A DNA stretch of 5,983 nucleotides from Acetobacteraceae bacterium. Lineage in GTDB: Bacteria; Pseudomonadota; Alphaproteobacteria; Acetobacterales; Acetobacteraceae. Where the stretch lies: assembly GCA_019689515.1 (NCBI GenBank), contig JADGHI010000256.1, positions 1 through 5,983 of the forward strand, given 5' to 3'. The translations under genes were made by a program, and so were the position numbers. Positions 1-5,807 of this stretch are shown here, piece after piece. How positions within the stretch are numbered: the first letter of the stretch is position 1; the number at the start of each line of letters is the position of its first letter. Under the pieces are notes generated by a model. That model had not been told where the DNA came from and did no database searches. It was given only the letters and a program-made list of their open reading frames with translations.

Positions 1-15
1 GATCACTTCCGCCAT
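1..15 (-). CDS. minD: Septum-site-determining ATPase MinD, N-terminal 5 codons only (partial)
   Basis: Reading leftward from position 15 gives ATG GCG GAA GTG ATC, which translates to MAEVI before the window ends. This matches the usual opening of MinD, which runs from a short M-(A)-x-V-I/L strand into the deviant Walker A motif, but the Walker A itself lies outside the window. The start is supported by a Shine-Dalgarno sequence 7 nt upstream and by its place 37 bp after the minC stop on the same strand, the standard minC-minD order. MinD is a membrane-associated ATPase that recruits MinC to the membrane and, with MinE, positions the division septum. The assignment is mostly by context, because five residues alone cannot prove it. 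Confidence 0.7.
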
Positions 16-22
16 GTTGCTG

Positions 23-29
23 TCCCCCT
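23..29 (-). promoter_or_regulatory. Ribosome binding site of minD
   Basis: On the minus strand this reads AGGGGGA, 7 nt before the ATG at 15-13. It is the main evidence that a gene starts at position 15. A second GGGGA lies a few bases further upstream, so the 37-bp minC-minD gap contains a short near-repeat of GGGGACA. Confidence 0.65.
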
Positions 30-52
30 GTTGTCCCCTGTGCCCGCTGCCC

Positions 53-841
53 CTAGCCGAACGGATCGAAGCGCATGCGCTCGCCCTCCAGCCGCACCTG
101 CACGGCGCGGCCGAGCGGCACCGCGGTCAGCCCGTCCCGCACCGCGTAGTATCCGGCGATGGAGACCAGCTCCGGATCGAAGTTCAGGGCGAAGATCCGG
201 GCTTCCGTGTTCTGCGCGCCGCCAGCCATCGCCCGGCCGCGCAGCGCGCCATAGACGTGGATGTTGCCGTCGGCGATCACCTCGGCGCCGGCGTTGACGG
301 TCGCGGTCACGATCAGGTCCCCGCCCTGGGCCCAGATGCGCTGGCCGGCACGCACCGGCTGATCCACGATCAACGTCGGGCGGGCCCCTCCGCCGGCGGC
401 CGGCGGCGGCGCGGGGGCTGGCGACGGTGACGGCGGCCCTGCGACGGCGGCGGCTGGCGGCCGCGGCGCCAACTCCACGTCCGGGCCGTCCTTGCCGGTC
501 TGGCGGAGCGGCGGAAGGCCGGCGGCAAGCGCAGCGTTGCGCAGCTCCGGGGAGCCATCCACGGTGCCGATCGGCACGATGTCCAGGGCACGCAGGCCCT
601 GCACGAGGCCGGCAAAATCCACCTCGCCTGGCGCAACCCCGTCGAGCTCGGCGAGCCCGATCACGATGGGCGCGAAGCGCAGGAAGCCGGGCGCGCGCCG
701 GAACTGGTCGCCGATCGCCGGCACGACCACCTCCGGTCGCGGGTCGAGCAGCCGCAGGACCAGCAGGTTGAAATTCGCGCCACGCAGGCGGAACGGCTCG
801 AGCCGAGGCGGGGCGTTGGTGGACCGGGACGCGGCGGACAT
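53..841 (-). CDS. minC: Septum-site-determining protein MinC
   Basis: This 262-residue protein is the cytoplasmic division inhibitor that blocks FtsZ polymerisation away from midcell when bound to MinD. It has the two-domain MinC layout. Residues about 15-110 form the N-terminal FtsZ-inhibiting domain. Residues about 124-153 are an Ala/Pro-rich linker. Residues about 155-258 form the C-terminal beta-helix that dimerises and binds MinD. The C-domain is the diagnostic part: V-R-A-G-Q-R-I-W-A-Q-G-G-D-L at 163-176, then GAEVIADGNIHVYG at 185-198, LRGRAMAGG at 200-208, and the final ARIFALNFDPELVSIAGYY at 214-232. The length is normal for the family, and the N-domain is less conserved, as is usual. 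I chose the ATG at 841 because the protein aligns from there and the upstream reading is low-complexity; no strong Shine-Dalgarno is visible, only GGGAAG about 14 nt upstream. Probable minD follows 37 bp downstream. Confidence 0.93.
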   Translation of the reverse strand: MSAASRSTNAPPRLEPFRLRGANFNLLVLRLLDPRPEVVVPAIGDQFRRAPGFLRFAPIVIGLAELDGVAPGEVDFAGLVQGLRALDIVPIGTVDGSPELRNAALAAGLPPLRQTGKDGPDVELAPRPPAAAVAGPPSPSPAPAPPPAAGGGARPTLIVDQPVRAGQRIWAQGGDLIVTATVNAGAEVIADGNIHVYGALRGRAMAGGAQNTEARIFALNFDPELVSIAGYYAVRDGLTAVPLGRAVQVRLEGERMRFDPFG

Positions 842-854
842 GGTGGGTTCGGGG

Positions 855-870
855 CTTCCCGTACCGGAAG
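855..870. promoter_or_regulatory. Imperfect 16-bp palindrome upstream of minC (possible operator)
   Basis: The sequence CTTCCCGTACCGGAAG is symmetric at 14 of 16 positions, with CTTCC and GGAAG arms around a central GTAC. It lies 14-29 bp upstream of the minC start, where a regulator or an mRNA hairpin could affect minC expression. It could also be chance in GC-rich DNA. Confidence 0.25.
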
Positions 871-967
871 AGGGGGGCGGCGGCACCCCGCTTCGGGCTC
901 CCCCCCTGGCCGGACGCGCGCACGTGAGGGAAGCTATAGCGGGGTCGGGGCCCGTGGCGAAGCCTCG

Positions 968-977
968 TTCCGCGGAA
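968..977. promoter_or_regulatory. Perfect 10-bp palindrome TTCCGCGGAA (possible operator)
   Basis: This perfect palindrome shares the TTCC/GGAA arms of the one at 855-870 and sits about 70 bp upstream of the binding-protein gene. Two palindromes with related arms in one divergent region suggest a shared regulator, but no known operator consensus was recognised. Confidence 0.22.
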
Positions 978-1028
978 GCCGTGAAATTCCTGGCTCTTCC
1001 GCCTGGGCAACGACCCCTCGAATCGGGC

Positions 1029-1037
1029 GAGGAAGGA
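1029..1037 (+). promoter_or_regulatory. Ribosome binding site deciding the start of the binding-protein gene
   Basis: The purine stretch GAGGAAGGA ends 8 nt before the ATG at 1046 and 5 nt before an in-frame GTG at 1043. The spacing favours the ATG. Confidence 0.6.
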
Positions 1038-1045
1038 ATCGCGTG

Positions 1046-1960
1046 ATGCCGACGACCGTAGTTCTGAACGAGCCCTTCCGGGCGGTCTTCTACGCTCCCT
1101 TCTACGCCACGATCGCCCGGGGCGACATGGCGCGGGAGGGCATCGACCTGCGCCTCGAGACGGCAGGAGACCCGGCCACCGCCGCGGCGAACCTGCTCTC
1201 CGGCAAGGTGGACCTCGCCTGGTCGGGCCCGATGCGGGTGATCCGCGAGCGCGCGCAGGACCCGCACTCGCCGCTGCGCAGCTTCTGCGCCGTGGTCATG
1301 CGCGACCCCTTCCTGCTGGTCGGGCGCGGGCCGCGCCCCGCCGGCTTCCGGCTCCAGGACCTGCCGGGCCTGCGCTTCGGCACGGTCTCCGAGGTGCCCA
1401 CGCCCTGGTGGTGCCTGCAGGACGACCTGCGCCGGCTCGGCGTGGACCCGGAGGCGATGCCGAAGCGCGTCGGCGACCGGACCATGGCGGAGAACGCGGC
1501 GGCGGTGGCGGAAGGAGCCCTCGACCTCGCCCAGATGTTCGAGCCGTATGCGACGCTGCTCGAGGCGCGCGGCGGCACGGTGTGGCACGCCCAGGCCGAT
1601 CGCGGACCGACGGCCTATACCTCCCTCTACTCGACGGAGACCAACATCGCCGCGAAGCGCGCTGAGTTCGAGGCGGTGATCCGGGCGATGGCGGCCACGC
1701 TCGCCTGGATCACGACCGCGCCTCCCGGCGAGATCGCGGAGACCGTCGCCCCCTGGTTCCCCGATGTTCCGCCGGACGCGCTGCGCGCCTCGCTCGCCCG
1801 CTACCAGGGCCTGAGGCTCTGGTCCCCGACGCCCCGCTTCCCGCGCGACGCGTTCGAGCGGCTGCGCGACGCCATGCTCTCCTGTGGCGTCATCGCCTCC
1901 GCGCCCTCCTTCGAGCTGTGCGTGGACGAGGCCCTGGTCGAGGAGGCGCTGGCGCGCTAG
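1046..1960 (+). CDS. NMT1/THI5-like solute-binding protein lacking a signal peptide
   Basis: This 304-residue protein has the outline of the SsuA/THI5-type (NMT1) periplasmic-binding-protein fold. The N-terminal strand runs into FRAVFYAPFYATIARGDMAR (11-30), matching the family pattern of an aromatic ligand-pocket segment followed by xxxARGxFxxEGxDV (here EGIDLRL, 31-37). Next come the small GDP turn at 41-43, LLSGKVDLAWSGP (50-62), a hinge strand FLLVGR (89-94), LPGLRFGTVSEVPTPWWCLQ (106-125), and a second-lobe EGALDLAQMFEP (156-167). Known relatives bind sulfonates, pyrimidines or other small molecules for ABC import. Here there is no signal peptide or lipobox, and reading the same frame upstream from 1042 to 959 gives a charged, non-hydrophobic stretch with no start codon. 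The protein therefore looks cytoplasmic. No permease or ABC ATPase is adjacent. A ligand cannot be named; an enzyme-like THI5 role is possible, but the CCCFC motif of yeast Thi5 is absent. The thioesterase gene follows after 47 bp. Confidence 0.75.
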   Translation: MPTTVVLNEPFRAVFYAPFYATIARGDMAREGIDLRLETAGDPATAAANLLSGKVDLAWSGPMRVIRERAQDPHSPLRSFCAVVMRDPFLLVGRGPRPAGFRLQDLPGLRFGTVSEVPTPWWCLQDDLRRLGVDPEAMPKRVGDRTMAENAAAVAEGALDLAQMFEPYATLLEARGGTVWHAQADRGPTAYTSLYSTETNIAAKRAEFEAVIRAMAATLAWITTAPPGEIAETVAPWFPDVPPDALRASLARYQGLRLWSPTPRFPRDAFERLRDAMLSCGVIASAPSFELCVDEALVEEALAR

Positions 1961-2007
1961 CCGGCGCGCCGAGGCCCACCAGCAGCCAGGCAGGAGCACG
2001 GCAGGCG

Positions 2008-2460
2008 ATGGCGTCGGAGAAGCGCATCGGCACGCGCGACGACTACCGCTGGTTCACCACCATCACCACGCGCTGGATGGACAACGACGTGTACGGGCAC
2101 GTCAACAACGTCCAGTACTACTCCTTCTTCGACACCGCCGTCGCCGACTTCCTGCTGGAATGCGGCGCGCTGGACATCGCGCGAAGCCCCGCGATCGGCC
2201 TCGTCGTCGAGACGCAGTGCCGCTACTTCGCGCCGATCACTTATCCTGACCGTGTGACGGTCGGGCTGCGCTGCGCGCGCATCGGCACCAGTTCCGTCCG
2301 CTACGAGATCGGCGTGTTCCGCAACGACGAGCACCAGGCGAGCGCGGAGGGTCACTTCGTGCACGTCTATGTCCGGCGTGACGCGCAGAACCGCACCACG
2401 CCGATGCCGGAGCGGCTGCGCGAGGCGTTGCAGGCGCTGCTCGTCGCGCCCGCGGGCTGA
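2008..2460 (+). CDS. 4HBT-family acyl-CoA thioesterase (hotdog fold)
   Basis: This 150-residue protein has the size of a single hotdog domain of the 4-hydroxybenzoyl-CoA thioesterase/YbgC-like group, which hydrolyse acyl- or aroyl-CoA thioesters in the cytoplasm. The signature is TRWMDNDVYGHVNNVQYYSF at 21-40. By position, D27 matches the catalytic Asp17 of the Pseudomonas 4HBT enzyme, and GHVNN-x2-Y begins the hot-dog helix. Later strands are recognisable at GLVVETQCRYFAPITYPD (64-81) and the SSVRYEIGVF strand (95-104). I chose the ATG at 2008 over an upstream GTG that would overlap the previous gene, because an AGGAG lies at 1992-1996, 11 nt before it, and the family alignment starts about there. 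The gene sits between the binding protein (47 bp upstream) and the metal ATPase (15 bp downstream) and is probably co-transcribed. The substrate cannot be deduced. Confidence 0.88.
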   Translation: MASEKRIGTRDDYRWFTTITTRWMDNDVYGHVNNVQYYSFFDTAVADFLLECGALDIARSPAIGLVVETQCRYFAPITYPDRVTVGLRCARIGTSSVRYEIGVFRNDEHQASAEGHFVHVYVRRDAQNRTTPMPERLREALQALLVAPAG

Positions 2461-2475
2461 GCAGGGGCGGCCTCG

Positions 2476-4338
2476 GTGGCGGTGGGGGGCGAGAAGGCGC
2501 AGCGGTGGCTCCTGCTCGCGGTCGCGGCGCTCGGCCTCGCCGTCGGCCTAGGTGGGCTCGCCCTGGGCGCAGCGCAGGTGGCGAAGTGGGCGCTCTCGCT
2601 TTCGACCGCGGTCGTGCTCGCCGCCCTGCTGGTGGACATTGCCCAGAGCCTGCGGCGCGGCGATGTCGGCCTCGACCTGGTGGCGGCGCTTTCCATGGGC
2701 GGCGCGCTGGCGCTGGACGAGCCGCTCGCCGGCGCGGTCGTCGCGCTGATGTTCGCCGGCGGCGAGTTCCTCGAGTCCTTCGCGCAGGGCCGCGCGCGCC
2801 GCGAGATGACCACCCTGCTCGCCCGCGTGCCGCGAAGCGCCGCGCGCCACGGCCCGGAGGGGCTGGAGGAGGTGCCGCTGGACGAGATCCGGCCCGGCGA
2901 CCGCCTGCTGATCCGCCGGGGCGAGGTGCTGCCGGTTGATGGGGACATCCCGGCCGGCACGACGGCCGTGCTCGACGAATCCGCGATCACCGGCGAGGCG
3001 CTGCCGGTGCGCCGCACCGCCGGCGAATCCGCGCTCTCGGGCACCACCAACGCCGGCGAGGCCTTCGACCTCATCGCCACGCGCCGCGCGGCGGAGAGCA
3101 CCTACGCCGGCATCGTCCGCCTGATCGAGGCGGCGCAGCGCAGCAAGGCGCCTATGGCGCGCCTCGCCGACCGGTGGTCGCTCGCCTTCCTCGTGCTCAC
3201 ACTGGTCCTCGCCGGAGCGGCCTGGTGGCTCGCGCAGGACCCGCGCCGGGCGCTGGCCGTGCTGGTCGTCGCGACGCCCTGCCCGCTGATCCTTGCCGTG
3301 CCGGTCGCGATCATCGCCGGCGTCTCGCGCGCGGCGCGGATCGGCGTGCTGGTCAAGAATGGCGGCGCGCTCGAGGCGATGGCACGCGCGCGCGTGCTCC
3401 TGCTCGACAAGACCGGCACGCTCACCGAGGGACGGGCACGGCTCGCTGCGATTCGCCCGGTGGGAGAGGTCGAGAAGGCCGAATTGCTGCGCCTCGCCGC
3501 CTCGCTCGACCAGGCCTCGGGCCATGTCCTGGCCGAAGCGTTGGTCGCCGAGGCGCACGCCCACGGCCTGGAACTGGAGACGCCGCGCGAGGTGCGCGAG
3601 GAGCCGGGCGTCGGCCTCGTCGGCGAGGTCGGCGCACGGCGCGTCGCCATCGGCGCGCTCAGCCTCGTCGCAGCCGAGGCCGGTGGCGCCGGACCGCTCG
3701 CCTTACCCGATGCACCGCCCGGCGCGGCGCTCGTGAACGTGGCCGTGGACGGCGCACCAGCCGGCGTCCTGGTGTTCAACGATCCGTTGCGCACCGACGC
3801 GGCCGCCGCGCTGCGCGCCGCGCGTCACAGCGGGATCAGCCGCGTCGTGCTGGTCACGGGCGATCGCGCGGAGGTGGCGGAGGAGATCGGCAGAGCCCTC
3901 GGCGTGGACGCCGTGCTGGCAGAGTGCACGCCGCAGGAGAAGGTCACGGCCGTCCGGGCCGAGAGGCGGAATGGGCCAGTGGTGATGGTAGGCGACGGCG
4001 TGAACGACGCGCCGGCGCTGGCCGCCGCCGACATCGGCATCGCCATGGGCGCCCGTGGCGCGGCGGCGAGCAGCGAGGCGGCCGACGCCGTGGTGCTGGT
4101 GGATCGGCTCGACCGCGTTCCGGCGGCAATGCGCATCGCCCGCCGGGCTCGCCGCATCGCCTTGCAGAGCGTGGTGGCCGGCATCGGCCTCTCCACCGCC
4201 GCGATGCTGGTCGCGGCGGCCGGCTGGCTTTCCCCCGTGCAAGGTGCTGTGGTCCAGGAAATGATCGACATCGCCGTGATCCTCAACGCCCTGCGGGCTC
4301 TTCAGGGGGATGCGGACGAGGCTGCGCGGAAGTCCTGA
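2476..4338 (+). CDS. P1B-type heavy-metal-translocating ATPase, TPC (P1B-5-like) class
   Basis: This 620-residue inner-membrane pump couples ATP hydrolysis to transition-metal export. Eight membrane segments fit P1B topology: about 10-33, 36-55, 64-80, 83-101, 236-253, 258-283, 560-582 and 585-608. The actuator TGE is at 172-174. The ion-site motif is TPCP at 267-270. The phosphorylated Asp is D311 in DKTGT (311-315), with TGD at 461-463 and GDGVNDAP at 506-513. The last helix carries QEMID at 594-598. TPCP together with QExxD is, as I recall, the signature of P1B-5 (Nia-type, Ni/Fe-linked) pumps rather than CPC copper or zinc pumps, so Ni or Fe is the best substrate guess. There is no N-terminal CxxC metal-binding domain and no C-terminal hemerythrin domain; the chain ends 12 residues after the last helix. 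The HP motif of the nucleotide domain reads HV (350-351). The GTG start at 2476 is chosen for AGGGG at 2463-2467, 8 nt upstream; a second GTG at 2482 is possible. Confidence 0.93.
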   Translation: MAVGGEKAQRWLLLAVAALGLAVGLGGLALGAAQVAKWALSLSTAVVLAALLVDIAQSLRRGDVGLDLVAALSMGGALALDEPLAGAVVALMFAGGEFLESFAQGRARREMTTLLARVPRSAARHGPEGLEEVPLDEIRPGDRLLIRRGEVLPVDGDIPAGTTAVLDESAITGEALPVRRTAGESALSGTTNAGEAFDLIATRRAAESTYAGIVRLIEAAQRSKAPMARLADRWSLAFLVLTLVLAGAAWWLAQDPRRALAVLVVATPCPLILAVPVAIIAGVSRAARIGVLVKNGGALEAMARARVLLLDKTGTLTEGRARLAAIRPVGEVEKAELLRLAASLDQASGHVLAEALVAEAHAHGLELETPREVREEPGVGLVGEVGARRVAIGALSLVAAEAGGAGPLALPDAPPGAALVNVAVDGAPAGVLVFNDPLRTDAAAALRAARHSGISRVVLVTGDRAEVAEEIGRALGVDAVLAECTPQEKVTAVRAERRNGPVVMVGDGVNDAPALAAADIGIAMGARGAAASSEAADAVVLVDRLDRVPAAMRIARRARRIALQSVVAGIGLSTAAMLVAAAGWLSPVQGAVVQEMIDIAVILNALRALQGDADEAARKS

Positions 4339-4340
4339 CA

Positions 4341-4347
4341 AAGGAGG
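4341..4347 (+). promoter_or_regulatory. Strong ribosome binding site of the D-2-hydroxyacid dehydrogenase gene
   Basis: AAGGAGG, the best anti-Shine-Dalgarno match in the window, lies 6 nt before the ATG at 4354 and starts just 2 bp after the ATPase stop. A nearer ATG at 4349 is out of frame and too close to it. Confidence 0.75.
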
Positions 4348-4353
4348 GATGGA

Positions 4354-5319
4354 ATGGCCAATACGTTGACGCGGCTCGCGATCCTTGACGACTACCAGGG
4401 CGTCGCGCTGGCGATGGGCCCCTGGGACCGGCTGCCGGCCGGGCTGAAAATCGAGGTGTTCCGCGAGCATCTCGGCGGGCCGGACGCGGTGGTCGAGCGG
4501 CTCGCGCCCTTCGACGCGATCCTCGCGATGCGCGAGCGCACCCCCTTCCCTCGCGCCGTCATCGAGCGCCTGCCGAACCTGCGCCTGCTGATGACGACGG
4601 GCGCGCGCAACCGTTCGATTGATGTCGCGGCGTGCCAGGAGCGCGGCATCACCGTCTGCGGCACGCCGAGCGCGGGCAGCCCGACGGTGGACCTCACCTG
4701 GGGCCTGATCCTCTCCCTGCTGCGCGACATCCCGGGCCAGCAGCAGAGCCTGCGCGAGGGCCGCTGGCAGACCGGGATCGGCATCGGCCTGGAGGGCAAG
4801 ACGCTCGGCTGCGTCGGCCTGGGCAATCTCGGCTGCCGCGTGGCGAGGGTCGGTGCCGCGTTCGGCATGCGCGTGATCGGCTGGAGCCAGAACCTGACCG
4901 ACGAGGCCGCGGCGAAGGCGGGCGCCAAGCGCGTGGACAAGGAGACCCTGTTCCGCGAGGCGGACGTCGTGACCATCCACCTCGTGCTGAGCGATCGCAG
5001 CCGCGGCCTGATCGGCGCGCCCGAGCTCGCGCTGATGAAGCCGACCGCCTTCCTGGTCAACACGAGCCGCGGCCCGATCGTGGACCAGGACGCGCTGATC
5101 GCCGCGCTCAAGGAACGGCGCATCGCGGGCGCCGGCCTCGATGTGTTCGACGTCGAGCCGCTGCCGAAGGACCATCCCATCCTCTCGGCGCCGAACACGG
5201 TGCTGACGCCGCACCTCGGCTACGTGACGGAGCAGAACTACCGCACGTATTTCGAAGCGGCCGTCGAGAACGTGCTCGCCTATCTCGCCGGCAAGCCGGT
5301 CCGGGTGCTGTCGCCGTGA
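4354..5319 (+). CDS. D-2-hydroxyacid dehydrogenase family protein
   Basis: This 321-residue cytoplasmic enzyme belongs to the formate/glycerate dehydrogenase superfamily, which interconverts 2-oxoacids and D-2-hydroxyacids with NAD(P)H. The catalytic domain is split: residues 1 to about 105 and the last about 35 residues flank the Rossmann domain (about 106-285). The dinucleotide motif G-L-G-N-L-G is at 155-160. The catalytic trio is R239 in NTSRG, E268 in DVEPL and H287 in PHLG. The segment after the second Rossmann strand reads VIGWSQN (174-180) where NAD enzymes usually carry Asp, which leaves cofactor preference open. The length is normal and the gene is intact. It lies 15 bp after the ATPase gene and overlaps the MOSC gene by 4 bp, so the two downstream proteins are probably made together. 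The exact substrate (hydroxypyruvate, glyoxylate, phenylpyruvate or other) cannot be assigned. Confidence 0.93.
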   Translation: MANTLTRLAILDDYQGVALAMGPWDRLPAGLKIEVFREHLGGPDAVVERLAPFDAILAMRERTPFPRAVIERLPNLRLLMTTGARNRSIDVAACQERGITVCGTPSAGSPTVDLTWGLILSLLRDIPGQQQSLREGRWQTGIGIGLEGKTLGCVGLGNLGCRVARVGAAFGMRVIGWSQNLTDEAAAKAGAKRVDKETLFREADVVTIHLVLSDRSRGLIGAPELALMKPTAFLVNTSRGPIVDQDALIAALKERRIAGAGLDVFDVEPLPKDHPILSAPNTVLTPHLGYVTEQNYRTYFEAAVENVLAYLAGKPVRVLSP

Positions 5320-5807
5320 GCGACGACGGCGGCGGCTTCCCGTTCCAGGGCGTTCTGCTCGCGATCCACATCGCGCCGGAGGCGTCCGCGCCGATGGTCG
5401 CGCTGGACGCCGCGCGGCTGGTCGAAGGCATCGGCATCGAGGGCGACCGCTACGCGACCGGCAAGGGCACCTACTCCGGCAAGCCGCACGCCGACCGGCA
5501 GGTGACGCTGATTGAGGTCGAGACGCTGGAGGCGTTGCGGCGCGACCACGGCATCGAGCTCGCCCCGCACGAAACCCGCCGCAACCTGACCACCGCCGGG
5601 GTGCCGCTGAATCACCTCGTCGGCAGGCGGTTCCGGGTCGGCGACGTCGTGCTGTTCGGCGGACGGCTGAACGTGCCCTGCCAGTACCTGGAGGACCTGC
5701 TCGGCAAGAAGGTGTTCAAGCCGCTGATCAACCGCAGCGGCCTGAACTGCCGCATCGTCCACGGCGGCGTGGTGCGCGTCGGCGACCGGATCGAGCCCCT
5801 GATCTAG
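5316..5807 (+). CDS. Stand-alone MOSC domain protein
   Basis: This 163-residue protein consists of a single MOSC domain, the fold shared with the C-terminus of molybdenum-cofactor sulfurase. Family members are thought to bind molybdopterin or carry sulfur, and the YiiM type takes part in reduction of N-hydroxylated compounds. Visible family marks are EGIGIEGDRYATG (37-49), RQVTLIEVET (61-70), HETRRNLTTAGVPLN (85-99) and LVGRRFRVGDVVLFGGRLNV (101-120), followed by the conserved Cys, C122 in PCQYLE. A second Cys is at 145. The start is the GTG at 5316, whose last two bases are the first two of the upstream TGA (5317-5319). No Shine-Dalgarno precedes it, which fits translational coupling to the dehydrogenase; the first in-frame ATG, near 5394, would cut off the first strand. 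The stop codon shares CTAG with the convergent hydrolase stop. Confidence 0.9.
   Translation: MSDDGGGFPFQGVLLAIHIAPEASAPMVALDAARLVEGIGIEGDRYATGKGTYSGKPHADRQVTLIEVETLEALRRDHGIELAPHETRRNLTTAGVPLNHLVGRRFRVGDVVLFGGRLNVPCQYLEDLLGKKVFKPLINRSGLNCRIVHGGVVRVGDRIEPLI

Larger units (their letters stand above)
842..1045. promoter_or_regulatory. Divergent intergenic region between minC and the binding-protein gene
   Basis: These 204 bp must hold the leftward promoter for minC and the rightward promoter for the five-gene run. No convincing -35/-10 pair is visible on either strand. The most AT-rich point is the palindrome GCTATAGC at 933-940, which could act as a -10 element in either direction, but it has no good TTGAC-like partner at 17 bp. 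The region holds six GGAAG/CTTCC pentamers (855, 866, 929, 974, 996, 1031), two of which build palindromes listed separately. The one at 1031 belongs to a Shine-Dalgarno sequence. No RNA gene or sizeable ORF with protein-like composition lies here. Confidence 0.5.

Noticed and set aside
921..926. CACGTG palindrome in the divergent region
   Set aside because: A 6-bp palindrome alone has no value as a bacterial operator call.
933..940. GCTATAGC as a -10 promoter element
   Set aside because: It has no acceptable -35 partner on either strand, so I mention it in the intergenic entry but do not call a promoter.
1962..1971. Palindrome CGGCGCGCCG in the gap after the binding-protein gene
   Set aside because: It is only 10 bp with no loop or T-tract, so it does not look like a terminator, and such palindromes are common in DNA of this composition.
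842..1999. Long open minus-strand reading frame continuing upstream of minC, antisense to the binding-protein gene
   Set aside because: It is rich in Arg, Gly and Ala with no domain pattern, and mirrors the third-position GC bias of the plus-strand gene. Only the part below 841 is MinC.
4289..4307. CCCTG-n9-CAGGG inverted repeat near the end of the ATPase gene
   Set aside because: It is a five-base stem inside coding sequence with no U-tract, expected by chance. The next gene has its own strong ribosome binding site.
3703..5214. A 503-codon minus-strand open frame opposite the ATPase and dehydrogenase genes
   Set aside because: It runs antisense to two confidently identified genes, has His/Arg/Ala-rich composition without motifs, and spans their boundary. 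High GC makes stop codons rare on this frame.
4632..5315. In-frame open extension upstream of the MOSC gene, which could suggest a longer fusion protein
   Set aside because: It overlaps the dehydrogenase in another frame and its translation is Arg/Gly/Pro-rich without motifs. The GTG at 5316 gives a normal-length MOSC protein.
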